Assembly (NCBI GenBank): GCA_004791255.1
Contig: SRUQ01000004.1
Span: 1 to 64,000 of the forward strand
Direction: 5' to 3'
Source of the DNA: a bacterium M00.F.Ca.ET.205.01.1.1
Lineage (GTDB): Bacteria; Pseudomonadota; Alphaproteobacteria; Rhizobiales; Rhizobiaceae
Length of the DNA stretch: 64,000 nt
The notes under the pieces were generated by a model. That model did no database searches. It worked only from the letters and a program-made list of their open reading frames with translations, and was not told where the DNA came from. Positions 48,543 to 56,036 of the stretch are shown piece after piece. The translations under genes and the position numbers were made by a program. Position 1 is the first letter of the stretch. Every line of letters begins with the position of its first letter.

Positions 48543-50378
48543 ATGTCCAAAACATCCGATTCGAGCAAAGCGGAAGATGGCGGACCTTCGACCGTCGAGC
48601 AATATCTGGTGAAGGATCCGGAACGCTTCGCCCTTAACATGGCGCGCATGGTCGAGCAGGCCGGCAAGGCAGCTTCCGCCTGGGCCGAACCGCGCGAAAA
48701 GGGCGAAGTGCGCGACCACGTCGCCGAGCCCGTCGTCGACATGGTCAAGACTTTCTCCAAGCTCAGCGAATACTGGCTTGCCGACCCGCAGCGCGCGCTG
48801 GAAGCGCAGACGCGGCTGTTCGCCGGCTACATGACGGTGTGGGCCAACGCCATCCAGCGCGTCAGCCCCAACGGCGAGGGCGCCGAGGACGCGGTCAAGC
48901 CGGAGCGCGGCGACAAACGCTTCCAGGATCCGGAATGGGGCCGCAACGCCTTCTTCGATTTCCTCAAGCAGGCCTATCTCGTGACCTCGCGCTGGGCGTC
49001 CGACCTGGTCGAGCACGCCGAAGGCCTGGACGAGCACACCCGCCACAAGGCCGGATTCTACGTCAAGCAGGTGTCCAACGCCATCTCGCCGTCGAACTTC
49101 ATCCTGACCAATCCGGAACTGTTCCGCGAAACCGTCGCCTCCAACGGCGAGAACCTGGTGCGCGGCATGAAGATGCTTGCCGAGGACATCGCCGCCGGCA
49201 AGGGCGACCTGAAGCTGCGCCAAGCCGATTATTCGCCATTCGAGATCGGCCGCAACATCGCCATGACGCCCGGCAAGGTGGTCGGCCGCAGCGACGTCGC
49301 CGAGATCATCCAGTACGATCCGTCGACCGAGACGGTGCTGAAACGGCCGCTGCTGATCTGCCCGCCCTGGATCAACAAGTTCTACATCCTCGATCTCAAC
49401 CCGCAGAAGTCCTTCATCCGCTGGGCGATCGAACAGGGCCACACCGTCTTCGTCATCTCCTGGATCAACCCCGACGAACGCCACGGCATGAAGAGTTGGG
49501 AAGCCTATATCCGCGAGGGGCTGCAATACGGGCTCGACACGATCGAGAAGGCCACCGGTGAAAGAGAAGTCAACGCAATCGGCTACTGCGTCGGCGGCAC
49601 GCTGCTGGCGGCCGCCCTTGCCCTGCTGGCGCAGGAAGGCGACGACCGCATCCAGTCCGCCACCTTCTTCACCACCCAGGTCGATTTCACCTATGCCGGC
49701 GACCTGAAGGTGTTCGTCGACGAGGACCAGGTCGCAGCGGTGGAAAAGTCGATGAGCGAAAAGGGCTATCTCGACGGCACCAAGATGGCGACCGCCTTCA
49801 ACATGCTGCGCTCCGGCGACCTGATCTGGCCCTATGTCGTCAACAACTACATGCGCGGCAAGGATCCCCTGCCCTTCGACCTCCTGTACTGGAACGCCGA
49901 CTCGACCCGCATGGCGGCGGCCAACCACTCTTTCTATCTGCGCAACTGCTACCTGGAGAACAATCTGTCGCGCGGCATGATGGAGCTTGCCGGACACACC
50001 GTGTCGCTCGCCGACATCAAGATCCCGGTCTACAATCTCGCTTCGAAGGAAGATCACATCGCGCCGGCGCTTTCGGTCTTCCTCGGCTCGAAATATTTCG
50101 GCGGCAAGGTCGACTATGTCATGGCCGGGTCGGGCCATATTGCCGGCGTCGTCAACCCGCCCGCATCCAACAAGTATCAGTACTGGACCGGCGGCAAGCC
50201 AGAGGGCGATTTCGACCAGTGGGTCGCCCGGGCGACAGACCATCCGGGTTCGTGGTGGCCGCACTGGCAGAGCTGGATCGAGGCCAAGGACAACACCCGT
50301 GTTCCTGCCCGCGAACCCGGCAAGCATATGAAAACCTTTGGTGATGCTCCCGGCACCTATGTCAAGGTGCGTGTGTAA
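48543..50378 (+). CDS. phaC: Poly(3-hydroxyalkanoate) synthase, class I
   Basis: The 611-residue enzyme polymerises 3-hydroxyacyl-CoA into polyester granules. The lipase-like box GYCVGG places the catalytic cysteine at Cys349; the catalytic Asp region is NLASKEDHIAPALSVFLGS and the His is in MAGSGHIAGVVNPP. The PhaC N-terminal domain is present (about 75-250). The gene stands alone: no phaA, phaB, phaR or phasin gene is adjacent. ATG 48543 is preferred; the GGGAGG site is rather far upstream, so a start at 48498 is an alternative. Confidence 0.96.
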   Translation: MSKTSDSSKAEDGGPSTVEQYLVKDPERFALNMARMVEQAGKAASAWAEPREKGEVRDHVAEPVVDMVKTFSKLSEYWLADPQRALEAQTRLFAGYMTVWANAIQRVSPNGEGAEDAVKPERGDKRFQDPEWGRNAFFDFLKQAYLVTSRWASDLVEHAEGLDEHTRHKAGFYVKQVSNAISPSNFILTNPELFRETVASNGENLVRGMKMLAEDIAAGKGDLKLRQADYSPFEIGRNIAMTPGKVVGRSDVAEIIQYDPSTETVLKRPLLICPPWINKFYILDLNPQKSFIRWAIEQGHTVFVISWINPDERHGMKSWEAYIREGLQYGLDTIEKATGEREVNAIGYCVGGTLLAAALALLAQEGDDRIQSATFFTTQVDFTYAGDLKVFVDEDQVAAVEKSMSEKGYLDGTKMATAFNMLRSGDLIWPYVVNNYMRGKDPLPFDLLYWNADSTRMAAANHSFYLRNCYLENNLSRGMMELAGHTVSLADIKIPVYNLASKEDHIAPALSVFLGSKYFGGKVDYVMAGSGHIAGVVNPPASNKYQYWTGGKPEGDFDQWVARATDHPGSWWPHWQSWIEAKDNTRVPAREPGKHMKTFGDAPGTYVKVRV

Positions 50379-50598
50379 CGGACTGTAATGTCTGGTGAGT
50401 TGACGGCCCCGTAAAAGCGGGCGAAATGGTGGCGTCAACCGTCAAGCCGCCCCAAATCGGCAATCGCTGCAAAAATACTTCCAGGCTTGCGGATTTGACA
50501 CAGGTCTCGTTTCCGGGTCGGAGACAAAGGTCACCTCGACGCAGACGTAAAGACGCCGCGCCAGGATATGCCGACCGGACATCGAGGGGGATTTGGCT

Positions 50599-51843
50599 TT
50601 GAAATCAGCAGGATGGAGCCTCGCGAAGGGAGAACGCCGCGCCATTGCGGCAGCGCTCTGCTCCGTGCTTATGGCCTCCTGCACCTCGGCCGGCGACCCG
50701 ACAATGTCGGTTGGAATGCCCGGCTACAACGCCTCCGCGTCGGCCATCAACGCCGCCTCGTCAGGCAAGCCGGTGGTGACAGCCGATTCGACGTCGCTGA
50801 CCGTTACCGAACAGACGACCGTGATGTCGCAGAGCGACACGGCGCTGCCCGAAACGGTTGCCTATGTGCCGATGGCCAAGCCCCAAGCCGCTTTTCCGTT
50901 CTCCACTCCGGCGGGTGCCGAGACAATCGTTGGCCAGACGCCGCAGTCGTTGCAGCAACCCCAACAGACGGCGCAGCAGACCGATGCGGTTGCCCAGAAA
51001 ATCGCCGCCGCCGATGGCGGTGTGACGGCACCGAAAGCGGCGGCCGCGCCCGTGATGGACAATCCGGTCTATGTGACCGCGGGTGAAGGCCCGCCGCCGG
51101 CGGACGTGCCGAAGAAAAGGGGCTTCCTGGCCTCGATGTTTGGCGCCACGCCGGGCTCGGCCAAGGCAGCGCCCTTGATCAACACGCGGGCCGCTGAACA
51201 ACCCGTCGCGGTGCAGGCCAAGCCGGCGCCGGCGGCAAAGCCCATCATCACTTTGGCCTCCGCCGATTCCACCGCAAAACCGATTCAGCTGGCCTCGACC
51301 GGCGGCGATAGCGGCCACATCACCGGTGGCGATGCCTTGCCCGGCGTGCGGCAGACGGCCCTGTTCGAAATCAAGCGTAAATCCGGCCTCGACGACGAGA
51401 GCGACGTCGACCTCAACGAGGACGAAGGTTCGGGCGGCGCCTACCAGGTCGCGTCCGCGGCCGGCATGGCGCGGCTGGCCCCCAATGGCCTACTGAAGCA
51501 GAACGAGAGCGTCGACGTGGCTTGCCTAAAACCCTCGCTGGTGCGCGTGCTGAAGACGATCGAAGGCCATTACGGCCGCAAGATGACGGTGACGTCGGGC
51601 TATCGCGACCCGGCCCGCAACCGCCGCGCCAATGGCGCCAAGAATTCGCTGCACATGTACTGCGCCGCCGCCGACATCCAGGTGCCCGGCGTCTCCAAAT
51701 GGGAACTGGCGAACTACATCAGGACCATGCCCGGCCGCGGCGGCGTCGGCACCTACTGCCACACCGAATCGGTCCACGTCGACGTCGGCCCCGAGCGCGA
51801 CTGGAACTGGCGCTGCCGCCGGCGCAGCGGCGGCGAAGGCTAG
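50599..51843 (+). CDS. Envelope lipoprotein-like protein with C-terminal peptidase M15-type domain
   Basis: The protein of about 414 residues has a signal with a likely lipobox (VLMASC), a long low-complexity Ala/Pro/Gln linker (about 40-270), and a C-terminal M15-type (D-Ala-D-Ala carboxypeptidase-like, YcbK/DUF882-like) domain. The latter shows VTSGYRDPARNRRANGAKNS, then HMYCAAADIQVPG and ESVHVDVGP, which hold the His-Asp-His zinc ligands. It probably trims peptidoglycan peptides. I chose TTG 50599 because GAGGGGG at 50584-50590 is eight bases away; TTG 50593 is the alternative. There is no ATG. Confidence 0.88.
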   Translation: MKSAGWSLAKGERRAIAAALCSVLMASCTSAGDPTMSVGMPGYNASASAINAASSGKPVVTADSTSLTVTEQTTVMSQSDTALPETVAYVPMAKPQAAFPFSTPAGAETIVGQTPQSLQQPQQTAQQTDAVAQKIAAADGGVTAPKAAAAPVMDNPVYVTAGEGPPPADVPKKRGFLASMFGATPGSAKAAPLINTRAAEQPVAVQAKPAPAAKPIITLASADSTAKPIQLASTGGDSGHITGGDALPGVRQTALFEIKRKSGLDDESDVDLNEDEGSGGAYQVASAAGMARLAPNGLLKQNESVDVACLKPSLVRVLKTIEGHYGRKMTVTSGYRDPARNRRANGAKNSLHMYCAAADIQVPGVSKWELANYIRTMPGRGGVGTYCHTESVHVDVGPERDWNWRCRRRSGGEG

Positions 51844-51915
51844 CGGCATGTCAGAGCCTTGTGGCCACGTAGCCCTTGAGATCGTCCGTTTGGATAGCCC
51901 GACATTCGAGATTTG

Positions 51916-52060
51916 ACTTCGTCATCCCTGGGCGAAGCAGGAGCGAAGCTCCGTCGCGGAGACCCTGGGATCCATTCCGTGACTCTCGCCGTAAAGTGCA
52001 AGGGAGCAGAATTCTGCGCCGTTGCAACGCTCGCATGTCGCGGTATGGGAGCACGACCGG
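51916..52060. repeat. Probable interspersed intergenic repeat
   Basis: The stretch GACTTCGTCATCCCTGGGCG ... GCGGAGACCCTGGGATCCAT ... GCAGAATTCTGCGCC lies between the M15 gene and the tRNA-Glu. I recall closely similar stretches scattered through Mesorhizobium intergenic DNA. It contains the perfect palindrome GCAGAATTCTGC. Only one copy is in this window, so the repeat nature rests on memory. Confidence 0.5.
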
Positions 52061-52143
52061 CGGACATTCCGGCACTTTCCCGCCCCCTGCCAGCCCTGAA
52101 TTGAACAGGCTGAAAAAAGTTGTCCAAGGCTGCACCTAACGGG

Positions 52144-52172
52144 TTGCCGGTTGCGCCCAACGTCAGTATAAG
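52144..52172 (+). promoter_or_regulatory. Promoter of the tRNA-Glu gene
   Basis: TTGCCG (52144-52149) and TATAAG (52167-52172) are separated by 17 bases, the best spacing for a vegetative promoter. The mature tRNA begins 16 bases after the -10 element. Confidence 0.65.
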
Positions 52173-52187
52173 CCGCTTCGTCTGAGC

Positions 52188-52262
52188 GCGCCCATCGTCT
52201 AGCGGTTAGGACACCGCCCTTTCACGGCGGTAACAGGGGTTCGATTCCCCTTGGGCGTACCA
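52188..52262 (+). tRNA. tRNA-Glu (anticodon TTC)
   Basis: A complete cloverleaf is visible. The acceptor arm GCGCCCA pairs with TGGGCGT, with one G-T pair at the end. The anticodon stem CCGCC/GGCGG holds loop CTTTCAC with anticodon TTC at 52221-52223. The T arm is GGGGTTCGATTCCCC. The CCA end is encoded (52260-52262). It marks the left edge of a gene-poor, decayed region and is a typical target site for integrative elements. Confidence 0.97.
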
Positions 52263-52416
52263 GAACTTTCAAGCACTTAGCTTCTTTCCTACTTTCCCCG
52301 TCCAATATTTGGCCAATATCTCCGGAATCGCGTGATCTGCGGGAGACATTGGGTTGTGGGATTGGTTCGGACGCAGAGCGCAGGGCAGCGGGAGGGCAAA
52401 ATGGCGAAAGCAGAAG

Positions 52417-52623
52417 ATGTCGCGCGACCTTCTGATTGATTTGCACGATGAACATCTGCAGTTTTTGGAGTCATCGGCAGCCACCTTTGACGCCGGCTCC
52501 CTAATGGCTGTTTCGCTTCGTGTGCCGTGTTCATTCTCCTCCTCGACATCTTCGCACCGGTGGTCGCCCTTGGCCCACGTGGTGGTGGCTGAAGTGTCCT
52601 GCTCGTCTCCGTTGGATTCGTGA
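52417..52623 (+). pseudogene. Possible degenerate N-terminal remnant of an unnamed protein
   Basis: The frame reads MSRDLLIDLHDEHLQFLESS, then an AVSLRV stretch, before turning into Ser-rich sequence with unusual codons. The first ~35 residues look protein-like and recall a bacterial family with a HLxFLE...RLAVxLRVLLHDT pattern; the rest does not. A frame change or decay after residue ~35 is likely. Weak evidence. Confidence 0.3.
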
Positions 52624-52659
52624 TCGCTGTCGTCGGCTTCGCGGGATGGCGGCAACCCG

Positions 52660-52799
52660 TCATGACGGCGGCGCTTTAGCGGCTATTTGCTCTTGCGGTG
52701 GTCCTCTCGGGCTCGTGTCCGGTGTGTAGATGAGCCCGACTTTCTTCCCACCCACACACACCTGGCGCACTTCAGCTTTGGAATGATGTCATCGGCCAT
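52660..52799 (-). pseudogene. Small CxxC protein broken by a dinucleotide slip
   Basis: From ATG 52799 the frame reads MADDIIPKLKCARC, then loses sense. Removing one TG from the (TG)4 run (complement of 52754-52761) gives VGGKKVGLIYTPDTSPRG and an end at TGA 52660-52662. The restored protein would be ~45 residues with a CxxC zinc-knuckle-like start. The ATG lies six bases after the stop of the upstream broken gene, so the two were once an operon. A GAGGCGAG site precedes it. If the shift is not real, a 38-residue protein is encoded instead. Confidence 0.5.
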
Positions 52800-52804
52800 T
52801 GGCG

Positions 52805-53098
52805 CTATCGTCTCGCCTCAGTGTGCGGCCCAAAGAAGCAGCGGATGGTCAAATGCGGGGAGGACGTGCAGATGTGATACTGGCTATCTTCGCTCTCAAT
52901 GACGCGGTCCTTGGGGATGAAATATTTGGTCCTTGACCCCGTGTGGACAATGAAATCGCCGCCCGGCAGAGGCTCATAGCGTGGACTGATGACTCTACAA
53001 TCCTCCTTGTCGTCGCAGCAGCCATAGCCGGTGACCGGATCATGGTAGCCGGAATATCAGTTATGAGCGACGACAAGCGCGATTGAGAAGATCCTCAT
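52805..53098 (-). pseudogene. Small secreted cysteine-rich protein interrupted by one in-frame TGA
   Basis: From ATG 53098 the frame reads a short signal-like MRIFSIALVVAHN, then TGA (complement of 53057-53059), then 83 codons in the same frame ending at TAG 52805-52807. The part after the stop is clearly coding: YSGYHDPVTGYGCCDDKEDC, PLPGGDFIVHTGSRTKYFIP, and a tail with IRCFFGPHTEA. Rhizobial secreted proteins of this type, as I recall them, read AH-x-WY-x-G...DPVTG..CC just after the signal, so TGA stands where tryptophan (TGG) is expected. Most likely a single-base nonsense mutation; readthrough is a remote alternative. Confidence 0.7.
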
Positions 53099-53148
53099 GT
53101 CGGCCTAGCCCTGTGGAAGGCACTTCGCGGTATTCCGCTATCATAGTC

Positions 53149-53166
53149 GGGAGCGCCAAGGCTCCC
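53149..53166. terminator. Small hairpin, possible terminator
   Basis: GGGAGC (53149-53154) pairs with GCTCCC (53161-53166) around a six-base loop. No T-run follows on either strand. It separates the broken secreted-protein gene from the small open frame at 53181. Confidence 0.35.
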
Positions 53167-53180
53167 GCGCTGAGGATTAC

Positions 53181-53318
53181 ATGCTGTACAGCGAATTTCG
53201 CGAGTCACGTCGCGCTGCTGAAGGGCCCGACACGCCGGCAGTCGCAAGCCTCCTGATGGCCTCGCCGGTGCGGCGCCGCAAAGGAAGATTGGCTGAACGA
53301 GAGCGCAAATCGAACTGA
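53181..53318 (+). CDS. Possible small basic protein (45 aa)
   Basis: The frame begins MLYSEFRESRRAAEGPDTPA and ends in a strongly basic, charged tail (RRRKGRLAERERKSN). A TGAGGA site at 53171-53176 precedes the ATG with good spacing. No family is recognised. It lies in the decayed region and may be a real small gene or chance. Confidence 0.42.
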   Translation: MLYSEFRESRRAAEGPDTPAVASLLMASPVRRRKGRLAERERKSN

Positions 53319-53383
53319 CAGCGATCAGATGTCGAACAAGTCGGATCGCATGAGCCAGCTAAAAGTCCATTGTCTCAGCATAC

Positions 53384-53647
53384 TCAATAAATCTGCACGC
53401 CAAGCCGCTCGTTCTTCCTCCACCGGACCACGGCTCGGTATTCGACACCATCTGCGGGGACGTGCAGGACGAACCGCTCAGGAACAACCACGCCCGGCTC
53501 CACCCTTAGCTCCGCGCCATGGGCATGCTGATTTCTGACAGAGCAGCCGATGTTCACATCGTCGGTGATGATGGACCCATCCTTTAGAACAGCGGTCCGG
53601 AGATGCGAGCGTCGTTCAATTGGTGGATCATTTGCACCGCTGGCCAT
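53384..53647 (-). CDS. PilZ domain protein (single domain)
   Basis: The 87-residue protein looks like a stand-alone PilZ domain. The N-terminal ERRSHLR resembles the cyclic-di-GMP-binding RxxxR motif. The D/NxSxxG motif is degenerate: the sequence reads RNQHAHGAELRVEPG, with Asn and Gly kept but Ser replaced. The end VRWRKNERLGVQIY is typical of rhizobial PilZ proteins. ATG 53647 is preceded by GAGGAA. It could sense cyclic di-GMP, such as that made by the cyclase at 10381, but binding is uncertain because of the altered motif. Confidence 0.75.
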   Translation of the reverse strand: MASGANDPPIERRSHLRTAVLKDGSIITDDVNIGCSVRNQHAHGAELRVEPGVVVPERFVLHVPADGVEYRAVVRWRKNERLGVQIY

Positions 53648-54275
53648 TTTATCATTCCTCGCGAAAATCCTGCAACGAAGCGTGCCGCAAATCCTCTTCG
53701 CCACGCAAGTGCTTCACGCGGCCGATGAGCCCCGGATGGCAGATGAAAGATCGCCTTGGCAGCGCCCGGCAGCGGCTCGCTGAACTGGATCGACCAGGCT
53801 CGGCATCAACGCTCCATGAACGACAGCCGGTCTCGGGCATCGGACCTCACGCAACTCGAATCTGATTTATCGCAGCCGTGGCTTCTATTCCATTAGCTTT
53901 TTCTAAAAAAGTGCAAGAATTAGGTGGCGAGCGCTGACAGATATGTCGGAAATCCCGACGGGTAGCTAGCGACGGAACTTTCCCGATGCGCACGGCAGCA
54001 CTGCGGCTTCGATCGATCCGCCAAGTGCCGTTGCCGCTGATGGGATTCACCGACCGGCAAAGGCGTCAACGCGGCGGGCATACCCATCTGGAAACGCTAC
54101 ATCGCTAGGAAGCCGAGGCTTCTGGTGGTGTCATCCATCATATTGAGCGCACCCTACCCCGTTTCGCGTCGACTTAAAGCGAGGACGAGAGCCATTAGCA
54201 GCCGCTAAGAAATGGTGCGAAGACACCATAGTGTTGGGGATTCACATTTTCCAAGTTTCGATCTAGAATCTTGAA
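53648..54275. other. Gap without a recognisable gene
   Basis: This 628-base stretch has only short open frames. A minus-strand one ending at 53652 with HLRGEEDLRHASLQDFREE directly before the PilZ start could be a protein tail, but its N-terminal part is not convincing. A small hairpin GAAGCC/GGCTTC lies near 54109-54121, and an A/T-rich patch near 53900-53930. The lower GC here fits non-coding or decayed DNA. Confidence 0.4.
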
Positions 54276-54434
54276 ATGGATACCGTCTTCGACAGCCTGT
54301 CCAGAGCCCTCTTGCAGCCCCGCAGGGACGTGCGCCCCGTCGTCCGCACAGTCGCCCTCGATTTGGCCGGCAAGCTCGTCTTGGGCCTCGCAATCGGCCT
54401 TGGCTTGGCGATTGGAATGGCGCTCGTCGGTTAG
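54276..54434 (+). CDS. Possible small membrane protein (52 aa)
   Basis: The frame begins MDTVFDSLSRALLQPRRD and ends with a hydrophobic helix, LVLGLAIGLGLAIGMALVG, long enough to cross the membrane. The amphipathic-then-hydrophobic plan is that of a small single-pass membrane protein. No clear ribosome binding site is seen. It is the first of two small membrane-protein candidates in tandem. Confidence 0.5.
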   Translation: MDTVFDSLSRALLQPRRDVRPVVRTVALDLAGKLVLGLAIGLGLAIGMALVG

Positions 54435-54542
54435 TCGATCGACCGGCATATTAGCAAACTCTTGTATTCCTCTTGCTTCAGGAGCATGCTTGGAAAGCGG
54501 TTTGGCGACTGCTGGATCGGCGGGCTAGAGGGGCAAAGTGCC

Positions 54543-54701
54543 ATGGAATACCTAAGTTGCTATGACCCGAGCGGCATAGAGTTCGCGTGGTCCATCTTCC
54601 TTAACATCACAGCGGTTTCCATGATCTTGGCCGCAGTCGCCGCTACTCGGCTGATTGTGTTGTCGCACGCGCGATCTGTCGAACAGCTTCAGACCGCGTA
54701 A
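54543..54701 (+). CDS. Possible small membrane protein (52 aa)
   Basis: The frame begins MEYLSCYDPSGIEFAWSIFL, with a hydrophobic helix from about residue 14 to 42 (ITAVSMILAAVAATRLIVLS). No family is recognised and no strong ribosome binding site is present. It follows the other small membrane protein by about 110 bases on the same strand. Confidence 0.45.
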   Translation: MEYLSCYDPSGIEFAWSIFLNITAVSMILAAVAATRLIVLSHARSVEQLQTA

Positions 54702-54870
54702 TCCCGCGCGCAAGCTGGACTTCCCTGGGCAGGGTTGTCCGATGCGAAATGTTCAATCGATCCTTGCCTCCGTTGCAGCGTTCTTCTTCTGGGGCGCGGT
54801 GGCAAACAAGGTGTGCTAGTGGCACACAGCGGTAGGAACCAGCGGGGATTGCCTTCGCCCGACAAGAAAA

Positions 54871-54972
54871 CGCCCACCACGTTATCCGCGGCGGGCGCTA
54901 GTTAGGGAGGAAATGAAACCGCGTTGCGGTCATGCCGTCCCCTGCCCGTCGACGATGGTACGCCTCGCTTAG
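54871..54972 (+). other. Hairpin followed by a strong ribosome binding site and a 19-codon open frame
   Basis: CGCCCACCACG and CGCGGCGGGCG (54871-54897) can form an imperfect hairpin. Directly after it, TTAGGGAGGAA precedes ATG 54913, which opens a 19-codon frame (MKPRCGHAVPCPSTMVRLA) ending at TAG 54970-54972. Such an arrangement could be a leader peptide or the end of a small RNA. Nothing recognisable follows until the repeat at 55059. Confidence 0.3.
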
Positions 54973-55058
54973 CTGGATAATAAGCGCGCGCCAGTTGAAG
55001 CGCTGCAAATTCGAGTTGCGTGACTTTTCTGCCACAGAGAAGAAAGCCAGACCCTAAG

Positions 55059-55153
55059 GCGTCGCATCGAAACGGACACATGCGACGCGTTTTAGGTCTT
55101 TGTTTTCATGCATGTCGTTGTCCCAAAACCGAGGTCACTTTTGGGCGGCATGC
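55059..55153. repeat. Composite palindromic repeat
   Basis: GCGTCGCAT (55059-55067) pairs with ATGCGACGC (55080-55088) over 9 bp. A second palindrome follows, GCATGTCG (55110-55117) with GGCATGC (55147-55153), with inner arms CCCAAAA (55122-55128) and TTTTGGG (55138-55144). The second unit has the same design as the repeats at 419 and 44221. I recall nearly identical sequences as common rhizobial intergenic repeats. Confidence 0.7.
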
Positions 55154-55291
55154 ATTAAGCAGTTGTTGCAGGCATATCACGAGTTCGCGAGTCTCGGGAC
55201 GAACGATGGTCCCAACAGCGTTTAACCCTTTACCGCCGGGCGCTTCCAGAGACCCCAGGCGCCCAAAATCAAACGCTTTGGAGAAATAACC

Positions 55292-55588
55292 ATGAAACAT
55301 CTCCTCGCTCCGATTCTCGCCGGCTTGTTCATAGCCTCCACTGGCGCGGCTTTGGCTGGCAATGTCCACACCGTAACAGGCACGACAGGCCAGCCCAACC
55401 AAACGATCGGCAAACCTGAGACGGGAAGCGCCACCCCTGGCCACGCCAGCTCGGCTCCTGGGTCCGCGTTCAACCCCGACGGGGTTGCGGATGGAAAGTA
55501 CGCAGGCACCCAGCCGCAGAACTCCAACAATCCGAAGAGCGTATCTCAGTACGATGTGGCCGGCTTCCAGCAGTCTCACAACCATTAG
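55292..55588 (+). CDS. Small secreted protein of unknown function
   Basis: The 98-residue precursor has a clear Sec signal (LLAPILAGLFIASTGAALAG, cleavage near residue 22). The mature protein is rich in Gly, Asn, Thr and Gln and ends KSVSQYDVAGFQQSHNH. The VSQYDVA ending is shared by small rhizobial exported proteins I recall, which have no known function. GGAG before the ATG supports the start. It is the best-preserved gene of the accessory region. Confidence 0.75.
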   Translation: MKHLLAPILAGLFIASTGAALAGNVHTVTGTTGQPNQTIGKPETGSATPGHASSAPGSAFNPDGVADGKYAGTQPQNSNNPKSVSQYDVAGFQQSHNH

Positions 55589-55654
55589 GTGACATAGCGC
55601 AGCCTGCGAAAACAACGGGTCCGGCTGCCACGGTGGCCGGGCCTCTGGTGCCGC

Positions 55655-55776
55655 AAAGTCTGGGACTCGCGTGTGAGCATCGTCGACAAGATGCGGGCCG
55701 CACTAGAAGCGGCTGGCGTCGAGTCGCCGAGAATGGCGGCGGCGCCGGGGCGATGTTGCGGAAGACCGGCGTCTAG
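55655..55776 (+). pseudogene. C-terminal remnant of an XRE-type regulator with a one-base frameshift
   Basis: The frame KVWDSRVSIVDKMRAALEAA continues GVE, then loses sense. Adding one T after GAG (near 55724) restores FAENGGGAGAMLRKTGV and a stop at TAG 55774-55776. This is the standard tail of small helix-turn-helix regulators, in which ...RAALEAAGVEF..ENGGGAG..LRK is highly characteristic. The DNA-binding part is missing because the preceding gene ends only 67 bases upstream. It is therefore both truncated and frameshifted. Confidence 0.6.
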
Positions 55777-55793
55777 CGCCGTTGTTGCTCCGA

Positions 55794-56036
55794 CTACCAG
55801 CCCAAAGTGATTATCTGGGAAAGGTCGGCGATGTCGCCATAGATCATCGAGCCTTTGACGAGAAAACATTTGTCGCCGAGGACCTCGAAGAGTGAGCTTG
55901 ACGCGGTGCAAACCGGCAGGTTCATCGAATTGGCGTACGTCCCGAGGGTCGCGGTTTCGACCTTGCGGTCCTTGGCTTCGGCATAGCCGACGCTGACCGC
56001 GAGGACAGCGATAGCAATGAGAATCGTCTTGTTCAT
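55794..56036 (-). CDS. Small secreted protein (80 aa) of unknown function
   Basis: The precursor has a Sec signal (KTILIAIAVLAVSVGYAEA, cleavage near residue 20). The mature part, with KVETATLGTYANSMNLPVCT and two cysteines (one in CTASSS, one in DKCFLV), is about 60 residues. No family is recognised. GGGGGTAAAT precedes ATG 56036; the longer open frame to 56174 is unlikely. It is convergent with the XRE remnant. Confidence 0.65.
   Translation of the reverse strand: MNKTILIAIAVLAVSVGYAEAKDRKVETATLGTYANSMNLPVCTASSSLFEVLGDKCFLVKGSMIYGDIADLSQIITLGW

Noticed and set aside
48435-50438. 667-codon open frame antisense to phaC
   Set aside because: Shadow frame of phaC; low-complexity His/Arg/Asp pattern typical of high-GC antisense frames.
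52222-52455. Minus-strand open frame ending VRPRGIEPLLPP
   Set aside because: This ending is simply the antisense translation of the tRNA-Glu T arm and anticodon region; it is a known artefact and the rest has no protein character.
53847-54050. Minus-strand 67-codon open frame
   Set aside because: No ribosome binding site, no domain-like pattern, and it crosses an A/T-rich non-coding patch.
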